The notes under the pieces are model-generated. The model saw only the letters and a list, made by a program, of their open reading frames with translations. It did no database searches and was not told the origin of the DNA. From Strix aluco (taxonomy: Eukaryota > Chordata > Aves > Strigiformes > Strigidae), in assembly GCF_031877795.1 (NCBI RefSeq), contig NC_133931.1, positions 132,470,621-132,534,620 of the forward strand: a stretch of 64,000 nucleotides of DNA, in the 5' to 3' direction. Positions 13,491-27,029 of the stretch are shown piece by piece (positions within the stretch are counted from its first letter, which is position 1; each line of letters begins with the position of its first letter). The position numbers were made by a program, and so were the translations under genes.

Positions 13491-16400
13491 GGGATGAGGA
13501 GAGAAGATGTTTTGCAGAGTTCACATCTCCAGTAATACAGATACAGACTTATAATACTAGTTGGGGGAATAGAGCATACATGCTAAAACCCTCAGCTTTC
13601 CTGGTATTTATATAGAGGCAAGCACCTGAAAGAGTCAGTGAGCAGGGCGGACTAATAGAAAAAGATGGACTAGCAAATACAAAAAGGCACAGAATATTTT
13701 GGAGTTCAAAAGTAGCACAAGAAAAGATGATTAGGAAAGGAGATGATGTATTGCTCTGAGAAGGCAGGTGGGGGAGTAGAGGAAGAACAATGGGCAGAGT
13801 AGAAAACTACCTGGAGCAGTTTGTGAATAGAAGGGGAGAAAATGGGTGAGGGTGAAGGATTAGTATTCTGGTTTAGGAGCTGATAACTTACTGTTGTGCG
13901 TCTGACTCCTTGCAATGTGAAATAAGGGAGTTTGAGGAGTCCTGATTGGGGTTGAGAGAGGTCATGGGAGTCTTATGTTCCAACAATGCTTTTCTTTACT
14001 GTATCAGTAAAAGCACATTGTATCAAATCCATACTATGAACAGCCTGATGGAACAGCAGGAAAATTGGCAGAGATATTGATTAACTATTCCATATTTCGC
14101 ATTGTAAGAAAATTGCAGTCGACCTCATACTGCTTTTCAGAGATACCAGCTCAAGGATGAACAAGCAAAAGGACAAAAGTTTTCATGCATAAGTAACAAG
14201 CTGTGTTAGTCAGATAGTTAATCCTAAAGTTGTCATGAGACAGAACAATGCTGGGAATCCTAACCCCGCCAAAACAAACAGCAAAACTTTGGACAGGGAG
14301 CCACCCACACCATGGCCGTCAGAGAGAATGATGAATTTCATTGTGAAATGCCTGCCACAAGGACTTGGCCTCACGGGTACTTGACCAGATGCCCTAGTAT
14401 CAGTCCTCTGGGAGGCAACTCTGCCCAGCAAGAAGGATGTCCAGAATGATGATGAGCGAGCTGTGAAGGTACCATACACTCACTTAAGTACCTGGCAGTG
14501 CAGCCAGCGGGAAAGCTGTAGTCTGGAAGCTGATGTAGAGACCGTTTTATCCCTTGCAAATGGCAGGAAGACACATTTCCCCTCCTTTTGTTTTGTTGAT
14601 ATAAACCCAACATTTCTTAAAAGTATCAACTCAAAAAAAGTAAAGCTGAAATATACCCAGGCATTTGTATACCGCTGCAAAAACTGCCAGCATCCTGCTG
14701 CTATAGACAGGGATTTCATTGAGTCAGTGGAGAACAGAGCCAGCACCTGGTGTTAATGCACCTGCTAGCAAGGGCTGCCTAGGATGACTTACTTCCTTTT
14801 CTCTCCCTCTGTCTCTCTTTTTAAAACACTCCCCACCACCTCTACCAACTGTTGATGAAGAATTTTCACTGTTTACATCCTCATCCCTCCAGACTGTGGG
14901 AGAGGTGCACAAGGAGGTTGCTCCTAGCCCACAGACTGGGTGCTCCATGGCATTTGCAAACTCCTGCTGTAGAATTGCAACCTGCAAAGGGTAGAAAATA
15001 TTGCACCGAGCTGGGGTTTTAGTGGTATTACATCAAAGTGGCAGATTGGACTGTGAAAAGAATAGAGACAGACAGATAAAAAATAAACTTGAGGAAATAA
15101 CTGCATTTATACAAGGTGAGGCTTATTCTGAGTATCCTTTCTTTCGTCAGAGTAGAAGAATTTTAACAGTCCTGTTTTTAAGTCATCAAGAACATAACAC
15201 CTAGAAAAGAAATACATTGGAAAAGGAGTTTTCTCCCTATTATTTTTACCCTTATTTTTACATCCCTATTCTAAATCCCTTTTATTTACATCCCTAAATC
15301 TGTCACTTCTAGACAGTGAATCCTGGTGTATGCTGCCGCACAAATGCATGCTTTGATGCTGATGGTTCAGCTCTGGACTCCTCTTTTCTTCCAGACCAGA
15401 TGTTCTACTTCTCCCTGGTAATGGTTAACATGACGCTACCTCATTATACACCTCTCTTTGGAAATTATGCCAGTGCTACTTCAGCATCAGCCAAGAGCCC
15501 TGTGGAATCAATGAGATAGCTGGCTCCCTCCCTGGGGATGGAGTGCTTTACCTTTTGGATTCAGGCAGTCACTGTGAGATGAGATCCAGGACACCATGAA
15601 TGATTTTTCATAGACAGGTGAGAACAAAAAAGCTTTGAAAACCTACTTCAATAGAATCTGGAGACAGGGGTCTCTATTGATTAAAAAAACCCCTAACCAA
15701 ACACATACACAGTCCAGCTGCATTTTCATCTTAATTGATTTTTGTATGAGATGAGGGAGTAAATTCTGTTGAACAAAAGAGTTTTTAGAAATCTTTTCAT
15801 TACATACCATTAAGTAAGTAGATTTTTGCATACACAACAGCTGTGTTATGTTTGCAAAGATCAAATAATTCCCTTATAAAGCTCACAAACTGTAAATTCA
15901 TCTCTCTGATCTTGTCCACGACATGTGCTAATCCTCAAATATCCAGGGAAGAAGGGGATAAGATAATGCAAACAAAATAAACACCTGGTTAATATAAAAC
16001 ATTTGTAAATTAGGGTTTGAGGCCATAGTTGGTATATTTACTTTTTTTGGGGGAAAAAAAAAAAAAGGAAATTAAGACTTTAAAGGAGAGTTTAAACAGG
16101 AAGAATTTGGGTTTGTTCTGTGAAGTTTCATTAAACTGCAAGTTAGAAAATTCTCCTGGAAATAAATGAGAATAGACTGCACTTGATTTTCTCCCTACAG
16201 TGTGTATACCTACTTTCACAGGAGGTACTTGACAAAACCCATCAGGAATAAAGCAGTCAATTTCTACAAACACTGTATGACTAAAATAGACTGGATGATT
16301 CTCAGAGTAATCCCTAACCTTACTTATGAGACTGCCTGGCTGATTTACAGCATCTAGTTCAGACCATACTAAGGAGCACTCTGCGCATTGTACTGCTTTC

Positions 16401-17234
16401 CTTTACCTCTGACACTGTATTTAATTTAGGACTGTAAGGTTAGGGACTAGTCCTTGTTGCTGCTTGAAAGTCTCTCAGTTATGTTGGATGCTGCCAGAAA
16501 CAAGGATTAGTAATAGCCACTATCCTCTAGTGCAATAACTAGAGATGTTTCTGATGTCTCCCTCTGCCAGAACTGCATGGAATAACATCTAACCATGCCC
16601 TGCCTTTGCTAAGTTTCTTGAAGTCAATGTTAACACCCAATTTTAAGCACATTACCTTGTTTTACCTCAAGGGGTTAATTTTTCTTGGATGTCAAGTCTC
16701 CAGATCTGTGCAAGGTACCAATGAAAACTAGGCATCTGCCATCGTTTTCATCAGGAATTACACTGGCTGTGTGACTGCTGACAGAGATCTCTCTGTGTTT
16801 CTTTTTTTTTTTTTTTTTTTTTTTCTTTGGTATTCAAAGCAAGCACTAGTTTTGCTGAATAGAAAGAAATACAGCTGAGTCACATGTCTTCAAAGTGGCT
16901 GCAGGAAAAGAGTTGAAAATGCATTAATATGACAGCCATCCTTCACAACAGTTTTTATACATCCTGTAGAGATCATGCCTGGCAGAGAGAGCTATTCCCT
17001 TCAAAGAAAAGCACTGTGGTTGGTTTTTCTTTCCTGTCTGGATTATCTTTCAACTGCTTTGCTTTTGCTTAATCAAAACCAACTTTCTTCTCTCAAAAAA
17101 TGATGAAGGAAACTGAAATCTCAAAAAATGATGATCTTAATTAATTACATTCAATTTGTCAATTCCTTGTAAATACGCAGGTCATCTGTATGCCCATGGT
17201 GCTTTTTATCTCAATTCTCTTAAAAAAATAAAAG
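13491..17234. other. Intergenic DNA, no gene seen
   Basis: AT-rich DNA. Open frames of up to about 97 codons occur, often overlapping on both strands (for example around 14463-14756), with no recognisable protein. A T23 run lies at 16802-16824. I see no CpG cluster, no LINE body and no structured RNA here. Confidence 0.55.
16802..16824. repeat. Poly-T tract (T23)
   Basis: Uninterrupted run of 23 T residues in otherwise mixed sequence, with no retroelement body recognised beside it. Confidence 0.9.
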
Positions 17235-17239
17235 GCTTA

Positions 17240-17405
17240 AACTTGACAACATTCCTGTGAGGCAGGTAAATCTTTTCATAAAAGGATTATTTCACCCTTT
17301 ACCGAGATACAGGCACCTCCAGGGTGTAACACTGTGGTTGTTTAACTGCCTGTAGCCACACAACACAAGAAGTGAGGGGACAGGAAATGAAAACCATCCT
17401 ATCCA
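17240..17405 (+). repeat. Ancient MIR/L2-like repeat relic
   Basis: Begins with 'attcctgtgaggcaggtaaat' (compare ATCCCTGTGAGGTAGGTAAAT), then a decayed 'ccctttaccgagatacaggcac' (compare CCCATTTTACAGATGAGGAAACTGAGGCAC). Near 17360 it has 'ccacacaacacaagaagtgaggggacaggaaatgaaaacc' (compare GGTCACACAGGAAGT...GCAGGGAATTGAACC). The order of words matches the common amniote MIR/L2-type tail as recalled, so I call it an old SINE or LINE tail. Confidence 0.5.
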
Positions 17406-20400
17406 ATTAAATTTAAAGGAGAAAATAGATAGGCGGAAAATAAGGTTCACAGCTGGGATTTCACCAGAGTAGAGGAAATAATACACCTTAGAGAAAAGTG
17501 GCACAGTATCTTTAGTGACTGCAAGTAGCAGACTCTTGGTTTTACACCTTATCTGGAAGACAGAACCCTCTGCAGGTCATTGCTTTTCACAACGTCCTGC
17601 AATATCAACCTGAGAATTAGTGTTAGAGGGGAAAATGCAAGCTACCAAATTAGCATTTTCCCTTCCTGAGGAATCTAGATATTCCTTAGAGGTTTGCTAT
17701 GCAAATACCACCCAGGCATCACTGATGAGTTATGACGGTATCACAGTGCAAGGTGGCAGGATGCAGCAGATGTCTGAAAGTGCCATTGCAGAAAAATGCC
17801 AGAGGAAAGGTTATCTACCAAAAATGTTTACTCCTTTCCCCTCAAGTCTCACAACCCATATCTGCCTGTTTATCCGTAGTTCTGTAGTGACTGGAAATGT
17901 TCAGATGTCTTAGGATCATTTGGATAATTGTACCCATCTGAGAATGGGCTTTTGCACTCAAGGCACCAGCTGAGGATAGAGAAATGATAAATTACACTTT
18001 ACAGCCCCAAAGAGGCCCAAAGGTGTAAGCAAAAGTAAACGTGGCAGCAGGAGGGACAAAAATATGTAGTTTGGTCATGTTTGAAATGGAAGAAACTAGA
18101 AGGAAGGAAGATGAGGACAAAGGGTAAACACTTGCTGCATTCAGGTTGTGCTTGTCTTTTTTGAGAGTTACTGTGAAGGTGCATTCACAGAGCAGTTACT
18201 TCGTGTGGCTAAAGAGAGAAATAGCTGCGGCCATGAGCAGAGCTTGTCTGATGAAGAGGGCCAGACTGGTGGCAATGTGGTGGGATGGGGCAGGTGAGCA
18301 GAAACAACCAAAGAAACCCTGCTGCAGTTACAGCCAGAGGTGTTTGATTTCAAGAAAATCAAGATTGCACTCAAGATGTGAAGGGGAAATGAGGAGGCAG
18401 AATATTTTATTCTTATTTGTATACTTGTATCCTTTTCTTCCACTGGATATGCGTGCGGCTTCTTTAGCTTTGAATGGTATAGCCCTTCAGTAAGTGGTTA
18501 AAGCAGTGTTTTGCACACATAAAAAGAAGGATGAAACTGATTTATAGAAACTCTGAACTTGTTATTTACAAGTAAGTTTGAAAGGAAACCAAGTATCTCT
18601 TCTGTAAATGATTCATCAGGAGGCACAACAGCTACGTTCAGAGCTTGAACGAGCTCTTTTTCTGCACACCTCTTCCATAAATCATGCATTTATTTTTGAT
18701 TTCCCTGGATAAACCCAAGCAATCTGCTGTACTGCTTATGGTTGGCCTTCATGCCTCCCATGTCAAGTTACAGTTATTTCCAAGCCTCCCCAGGATGTTC
18801 TTCTTAGGTTAGGAAGTCTGTAGGGCTGTGGGGGACCCTGGTGAGAGGGCGTGTCTTGTATCACACATGCAGTTTCTATGCATTCCCAGAGAGAGGAAAT
18901 TATTTTAAACAGCATAGTCTGCCTTGCTTTGTGTTGCTAGAACATAAAGCTGTCAAATGTTCTGCAGTTTCAAAGAGGACAACAGCACTGATAACCGTGG
19001 AGATTTCAAATAGGTATTGATTTCTGAGTTGTATAGAGAAGAGCCAGTGTTATTTATTTCCTGGTCAAAAGAAGTGGAAACTGAAGTAACCTTTGGGTGA
19101 TGAAAATAAAGATCCCTGAGGATCCAGGCACAAAGACATCGGCCAAGTCAGTCTCTGTGCTGCGGAGGAGCATTTATCTGGAATCCATGGCAGCAGTGCC
19201 CAGTGCAGTGCTGTCAGCTGCCCTGACCCAGGGTCCGTCCTGCAGCAACGGAAAGTGGGGAGGGCTAGATCTGACCCCACTTCAGCGAAGTGAGCTGAGC
19301 TGGGAGAAGCAGTGACCAACTTGCCTTTCAGTGGTCAGCAGTGAAAGCCGTCACCTTGCAGATGGAGATGTGCCAGGAGAAAGGGAAGAAAGAGAAAGGT
19401 TCTGCTATTCTCTGCACAGGAGGGAACAGAGATGTGGCCTTGAAGCAGAGATGATACCATGTTTAAAATGGTGGAGAATTCAAGATGTACAGTTTTCACA
19501 GGACTGCCAAGGGATATAGAAAATTATGTGTGTTATCCTTAATTCAATTTCAGTATTATATAATGGATGGTGACACAATTGCCATAGAAAGGTCTCCAGC
19601 AACTGGCAGTGTAAAAAATTTGACTTATCTGTCTTTTATTTCATAAATGCCAAGGTCTATCATACCATTCTCTAATAGATAGAATACTTGTTTTGAGTCT
19701 ATAACCTAGTGCTCGGAGGGGATACTCGAAATCCAGCAGCTAAGACAGTGAGAAAGGAGTCAGTTTGCATGAGAAACTTAAAATTATTTCAATAGAGTTT
19801 TGCAAAACACACCAAGCTGGTATCTCTTACAGATGAGTCTATGCCTGGATCCAACATGAATCAAATCTTTTCACAATTTCTTTGATGTATAGTCCCATCT
19901 CCTCTGCATTCCTACTATGTGAACTTCTTTATCTTCTACTCTGTCTGATACTTTGTTTGCTTTCTCTTTAGAGAGAGAAAGAGGAAAATGGTCTGAGGAC
20001 TCATTACTTTATCCCCAAGGCAACACTGGAATGAAGACAAGGGACATCATTGTTGAAAGACAGTAAAATGATGGGATGTAATGAGAAATACACTCAGGGA
20101 ATGCCAGATAATGCTCTCAGCCTCTCAAGATAGTTGTAGCACAGAGCATCTTGCATTTGTCACAACCAATCATCCTGAAATCGTTATGGTACTTAACAAA
20201 TGAAGAGTTTATAGCCATGCATATTTTATTATATGCTCAATGAAGAATGCAGAAAGAAGTACTGCAAAAACAAAAGAAATTTCTGATTAAGATAAATAAA
20301 AAATTTAAAAAGTTAAAATAGGACTGTGAATAACCTGAGATGTCATTTCATACAAGTGCCACTTACTTGAGATAACTAGGACTTCCTTCTAAAACAGCTC

Positions 20401-21419
20401 TTTTGAAGCATATTGACCAAATAGTAGCTTATTTAGGAATTTTATAGGTCACTTGTTGCTACTTAGTTGTTCCCAGGTAATCACACACCTACTCGGGGAA
20501 GCCAAACAGGTGTCATCATCAGAAGGTGTAATATGAAAGAATGTTGTGATGTGGTAGGCTGGACTCAGAGGGAAAAGACTCAGCAGAGGCACACTCAGTG
20601 TGTTCAGAACAGAACATCTTATACCTGTGCAAAGATAACCAAGGGGTATTTCAGATAATTTCTGGACTGGAAGCACCATGGGAAACTAAGGGAGGAAAAG
20701 AAAAGCACAGAGATTTCAGTCCTGTGAAGAACAGAGAGGGTCTCACCACCCTTTCAGTATAACACAGAAGTGGCTAGCTGACACAATTAATACATTTTCT
20801 ATAAGGTGCAAATACTAGTGACATTTCTGTGTTTTCTTCCTATTATTATTCAGAGCCACACTATCCAGCAGCTGCATCTTCCAGAGAGTCCAGCTGAGGC
20901 TCAGCACTATGAACTAATCTCACTGTACCTTCAGGCATCACTTTAGCTAGCATCTCTCATTCTTTTAGCTTAGCTAAGACAAAAGACTGTCTTCAGAGTT
21001 TGGCTTCCCTGTTTTATGTGGGCAGGAACATGCAGGAAAACTTAGACCCACAAAGAGCTACATGACTAAGTGACAGGATCTGCACACATTGAAGCATCTC
21101 CTGTTCTGGCAGCCCCTCCTGTGGGATGAAAAAGGGGAAGGGGTTGTTTCGGTCGAACTTTGCAGCTCTGTGGTATGAGTAGAGGGTGGCAAGAGAAGAG
21201 GGCCATCTGCAGGCTCCTCTAGATGGTCTGTGTATCCTCTCCCCCAGTCACTTCACTTCACTTGCTGGCAGTTCCTCCCCTGTGTCCCTTCCCCACTCAT
21301 CTGCTCATGCAACTGCTTGACTGAGCTTACCTACCAGTGCCTCACATTTTCACCACTGAGCTATCTAGGAGGCAGTACTCCCATTTGCACAACTTTGCTT
21401 ATTCCAAAGACATTTACAG

Positions 21420-21502
21420 AGTTCTTCTCTTACTACTTGCTACTCTTTTTACTCTTTTACTTTCTTACTCTCTTATTGCTTACTACTCTTGCTCTTCTCT
21501 TT
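21420..21502. repeat. Degenerate CTTACT/CTCTT pyrimidine tract
   Basis: About 80 bases built almost wholly of irregular repeats of TACT, CTCTT and CTTACT on the + strand. This looks like a decayed microsatellite. No coding meaning is evident, although one frame runs through it. Confidence 0.6.
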
Positions 21503-23429
21503 GATTAGAATTGAAGTGAAATTTAGGCAGACACCTCAGTAGCAGCCCCTGTAACAAGATCCAGGACTACATCTGAATCTATGCAGCTGCCTAAGACTTT
21601 CCTCAGTAGCCTGGCATACCTTCTTTCCATGGTTTTGCAGAATGACCGCCTCCAAGCCAACATCTGTCCTCACTACCAGCATCATTGGAGACATACTGCA
21701 CACCCAGTCACATCTTTTGCTAAGCCACAAACACCCTCTCACAGGCTGGCCTACCAGTAGTGGTGGGTTGAATAACTTGTTTTCTTGGGAACATTGAACA
21801 AACTCTTGCCCCTTGGTTTCTCGCATCTCTTTCTCAATGGCTGCTTTTGCAGTGTGCTCTGATGAACAGGTAACATTTTTATAAGGGCATACAGTGGCAG
21901 ACACTTTCCTACCACTCCCTATTCTTTAAGCAGTTTGGCAGCAATTCCATACATGCTTTAGTCTTTTCATTCACTCTTTTTCCCCCTGTTTCTCCTTGAG
22001 TAATGTCATTTTCATTTAGTCTTTCACTAGCAGCTCATCTAGCATCAGCTGATACATGGTAGTACAGTATTTCCATTTTCAAGAACCTGTTGCTGTACAT
22101 AATAGTAATCCTTTCATCACATAGCATTCTCTTTCATCTTTGTCAGTCACTGATTCCAGTCCAGTGACCTTTTTGCTTCCTTTTACAATGAGCCTGTTTA
22201 CAATCACAAATCATTTCTTGCTTTCATCTCACTTGCCTTGTCCATTTCCAATCTCTTCCCTTGCAAGGACAGTGTCACATCACATCACTGTGCTGTTACC
22301 TTTTTATTTGGAACTGGTCTTGTATCTTTTCTTTCTTTTCCTTTCAACCCTACATATTGGTACCTACAGTAGGATCACTGTGAAGTTCAGAATTTTGGCA
22401 CTTCTCCTGCCAGTGGAAGAAAGCACAAAGTTAGGACAAGTGAAACTCAACCAACATCATGCTACTGCTGCAGATTATTGTTACAGTATTTGATCCAGTG
22501 AGATTCTTTCAAATTCTTTTGCAATGGTCTCTCAAACATGCAAGTTCAATTTTATGTAAGTGCTAAATACAGCTGTGACTTCTTACTTTTCCTTTCAGTC
22601 ATAAGCTGTATGCCACACATTCTTGTGCAAAAGGATTTCTGATTGAAGAGCAGCTCAGCAGGTTGTTCCTGTAATTAACACAGGAGAAAACTCAAATTTT
22701 GGTTCAGAAATGCTTGAATGCCTTCAAACAGAGGGATATTCTGACAGCTGGGTATCCAGTGGGAATTTTGGATGAGAAATACATACAAATAGAGTAATTT
22801 TTCTTCAGGCCTTTACTAATGAGGACAATGGATGAGTGAACCAGGCAACATATAACTCAGCCAAATGGTACACAGGTCTTTTTATTTATAAGTTTGCTTA
22901 CTGGCAGCAGTAAAACTTGGAGGGAACATTGCCAGCAGAGCTACATAGTGAATATTAATCTATTAATCTATTGATCTATCACTCCTCTTCTAGAAGAGGC
23001 CAAATGCTACATAAATTTGAGTTGCTGCTCCACCACACTGATTTTTGCCATATTCAGACTTTGTCATGGTATCCATTTATTTTGATGCCTACTAGGGCAT
23101 CTCAGTCTAAGAGAGAAGGACCCAAGACAGAAATCCAGAGGTTGGGGACTTCCTGGTACTGGTTTGCTGCACAGTCAAAGGTGGCATCTAGAGTAGGTGT
23201 ATGACTACACTACTCATCCATTTAAATATTTGTGTTAAACACTGAATGGGAAATTATTTTACCTGGAATTAGAATGGCAAAGGTATCCCTGAAGTCACTG
23301 TACATTATATTATTCATTTATTTTTAACTGGGTGGCTGAGGTGGGCTTCTCAGCAGAATAGATCACTATGCCAGGGAGCCTATAAAAAAGCTGCTTGTTT
23401 AGATAAAGAAACATGTGAACAATTCCACT

Positions 23430-23530
23430 GCTGAAAGCACCTCAGCTGGGTTTGAAAATACCTTCTCCCTGACAGTAAATGTTCCTGGTTCATTCTATAT
23501 ATACATGTGGTGATATGTAGATTCCTGTAT
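23430..23530 (+). repeat. Copy A of a small diverged repeat
   Basis: Contains tcagctg, then gacagtaaatgttcctggtt at 23471-23490 followed by cat, then an atgtggtgatatgtag-like tail. A related segment in the same order lies about 770 bp downstream (copy B). The family is not identified. Confidence 0.4.
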
Positions 23531-24209
23531 CTGAGCAAGAGCTTTGCATTATTCTTTAGCTGGTGACTGCTTGACATTCGTATTGGAGAAAAAGCAAAAG
23601 GCTTTGAAGTTTAACCTTTAAAGTGATTTCAAATTGGTATCTCAGGCCATTTTAATTTTTACAAAACAGCTTCTGATTTTGACCATTAAGTTATTTGGAA
23701 TTTAAGGTTAGGATTTTATTGTCTGGATGATGTATCTGAAAGCACAGTCAGGCAAAGGGTTGCCTAGATATTATCATTTAAAATCCACAATTTATGATTC
23801 CAGCAAGTTAGAGGACATAAGTTTCATTCTCTCTAACTTTAGTTTTCTGAAAAATAGGATCTAATCTATGTTGTCCCCCCTTCTTCAGCCAATGGAGAAA
23901 GACAGCATCTTCAAAACACAATATGCTCTGACTGAAGTAGGTGCCCAATTGTGCCAAGAAGCTAAATCAAATGTCAAAGTACACTAAAGCTTCATGTTTG
24001 AGTAAGGTGACATGAAACGCCTTCTGGTTTCCTGCCCTAGTCCTTTGACTGTGAAGCCTAGACAGCTAGCTAAGACTACAGGCCAAATTTTTGATGATTA
24101 CACTTAAGTGTGATGAATCCCTATCAGAAATGATAGCTATGAAAATACTGCCCAAACTAGACCTGGTTTGTATGTGTGGCTCTCCGTAGTGATAACACTA
24201 TTTAAGGGT

Positions 24210-24310
24210 GAAGTATCAGCTGAACAGTCCCTCTGAAAGTAAATGCTCCTGGTTCATGCCCAAAGTGCATCGGGGGATGTGAAGAATATGAGGCATTTTG
24301 CTTTGTATCA
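24210..24310 (+). repeat. Copy B of a small diverged repeat
   Basis: Contains tcagctg, then ctgaaagtaaatgctcctgg near 24233-24252, then a gcatcgggggatgtgaag-like tail in the same order as copy A. A shorter third match (ctctgacagtaaatgctg) lies at 26556-26573. It could be an unlisted ancient interspersed repeat or local duplication. Confidence 0.4.
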
Positions 24311-27029
24311 CAAGCTTAGCAAAACCTTTGGAAATTTCATCCATAGCAGCATCTGTTGGCATAGTGATGCACCAGGTTAGTTGCTTTCAACAAGTACAAA
24401 CCACAGCTTAACCTTAAGGCTGGAGCTAGTTGTAGCTTTGTGTTGAATAAACTAGAGTTTGGTTTTCTATTGAAGTTAGAGTATATTCAAGCCCATACCA
24501 TTTCCAAATTGCAATTCCCTTGCATAACCAAACTTGTCTGCTTCAGTTATTGTTGTGAGAATGAGTTGTTTATTATTTGTGAAGCTCCGTATATGCTGAA
24601 TATTAAAACATATGAACACCTCCGTTGAGAGTGAAGCACTGTGCATTATATAATTCTGTATTTAAGGTCTGTTAAAGTACTGTCATATCACAGACATAAA
24701 TATGCTGAAAACTCTCTCAGTTGTGGCTACAGCTACATCCTGAAGGCTATATTTTTCAGCAAATTACTTCTGAAGAGGATTTCATGTTTTCCATAAATAG
24801 GTAAATAAATAAAACCCAGGTGATACTATAGTTAATCCAAAGTATAGATACAATTTTGTTCATAGCACATTTGCCCAGTCAGCAGGGTTCTAGGAGGATG
24901 TCCAGCCTTGCTTTAGTGAGGAGACACCAGAGGCAATCTGATATATGAAAGATTCCCTTTTGGGCTTACAGGGTGGTCCATGCAGTGTCGTGAAGAGATG
25001 AAAATATCCACTACAGAAACTACAGCAGCTGGGTAGAGCAAATAGTGTGAAATCAATTTTGGTTGGGAATCTTATGTTTTACAACACCTCAGGAAAAGAT
25101 GATGGGATTTGTCCACACATGGACTGTTTTGTAGTGAAGACTTCTGCAAACACGCGGTTTCAGTTATCAGTCATCTTATACAGTTCTACATGCCTATACC
25201 TGCCAGACACAGCTGGTCACATACCTGCAGGAATACAAGCTGTGACTCTGAAAACATTTAAGTGTGTAGCTAATTTGAAGAGTGCTAATTGTACCATTGA
25301 TGCATGGTACGGCTTAAGTGAACAGAATTAAAGCAGGTGTTTAAAGGGCCTAGATTGAACAGGGATCTAAAAAATTTATCTCCACACATAGTTGTACTAA
25401 AGAACTACATGTTCTGAGTACGTCTCCAAAAACATCCCAGAATGGCCCACCAGCATTGCCCGCAGGGTCACAACAATCTCCACAGGGAGAGCGAGCAACT
25501 TTTAGCCAGAAGTCTTCAAAACCAAAGTGCTACTTTGAGTCTGTTTCCTCAGATAGATTATCACTAATTTTAAAATAAATTGTATTACTTTTCCAGCTCT
25601 CTGTAAATGGACTGATACAGTTTTGGTTCTGGGGAGCTGAGCTGTGTGTCAGTTGTGTGCATTACTGAAGACTAATCACTGCACACAAAATTATAACACA
25701 CAATTAAACTTTGTATGCGGTAGCATAATGATTAGGCTCGCTTGGGGTTTTTTTCTGGTTTGGAAAGCTGTTTTATTTTCATAGTGCTCTCCTCTACTCA
25801 CATATTTCTTCCTTTTTTCAACAGTGGCTTTTGGGATGAGGCCTGAATCCTGCTGTAGTGGATCTTCTCTTATACACTTTGCATTAGCAATTTCCTGCTT
25901 CACTGCTCCTCCACTATGAGACAAGCTTTAAGATTTAGTGATCGTATAGCAGAGTTGAATAACAGCACTTCCATTTCCTTTTACAAAAATCGGCATCTCT
26001 CTTGCCTTCGGAGACCCTTAGTCACTCAGATACAACAAAAATTGCGACAGAGAAAGGAAAAAGTGGCATCAGACTTTTTAGCAGTGGCTCTTAGGCATCT
26101 GTGTTTTTAGGAATATAAGAGCAAACAAGTTGATTCATTTGCATTCAAAGAGGATTTTTTTCAGCCACAGTAGTTCATGAAAAATTACTGGGGTTTTTTG
26201 CCTCCCTCTGTTGGGTAGGAGTCATTTGCTTTTTGCAATTCTACTTACTAGGGGAGGGATGTAGAAAAGTGGTGGTGCCCTTCATCTCTCCTGTTGTCTT
26301 CTGGCAATTCACTGCAGTTGTTTCTTTTTGCCTTTTGCTTAGGTTTTAAGCATAGGGAAGCTTTTTACAGCTCCTGGAGACTGCTGGTACAACAGATCCT
26401 TTCTGAGCCAGGCAGCTGCTGTTGGGAGGCCTGTCCTTCTGAGGACTGAACTCAGTGATTCAGACGGTTTCTTCTAGTCATGTTTTGTGCACCTATGCTA
26501 CTAAAATATAAGGATGACTGGACAGATGAAAAATCTGTTTAGCCTGAAAGTCTGCCTCTGACAGTAAATGCTGAAGGAAAGTGTATAAGAACAAAATTTC
26601 TCAGCTTCACGTAATCAGCAATTTAAACACTGACTGACCTAGAAGTGTGCAGCTGGGCTATTGTCACTATTTAATAACACTTGATGGCTCTATCTTCCGT
26701 AAAGTTGTCTCTTTTTCAGTCCTTTCAGAGGTGCGACCTGCATGTCCTTTGGTCATGAGCTCCAGAATTCACTTACATCTTGACCTTCACTTGCCTTTAA
26801 AAATACTACCTTCTCAGTTCTCTGGATGAGCATTTCTTCTTCTATTGAGAGAAGGAGTGCAAAATCATTGCCTGCTTACCTTCTCCACATCATTTTTCTC
26901 CTTTATCATTGGCTTTACTAGTAGAGGAGGTGGTTTGTAGAGGCTTTCCTTATGTGGAATCTGTAACACGGTGGTGATCTTATCTTTCTCTGCAGCTTTC
27001 CTACTTCTGTTAAAACCATTTGCAGATAG

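Larger units (their letters stand above)
17406..27029. other. Intergenic DNA, no gene seen
   Basis: AT-rich DNA with no CpG cluster and no recognised protein. The longest frames (122 codons on the - strand at 21536-21904, 117 codons at 22140-22493) have no motif I can name. The stretch holds a pyrimidine-rich CTTACT-type tract (21420-21502) and a small dispersed repeat (23430, 24210 and 26556). Confidence 0.55.

Noticed and set aside
21536..21904. 122-codon Cys-containing frame on the - strand.
   Set aside because: No recognisable motif or gene context. Probably chance, though not tested by conservation.
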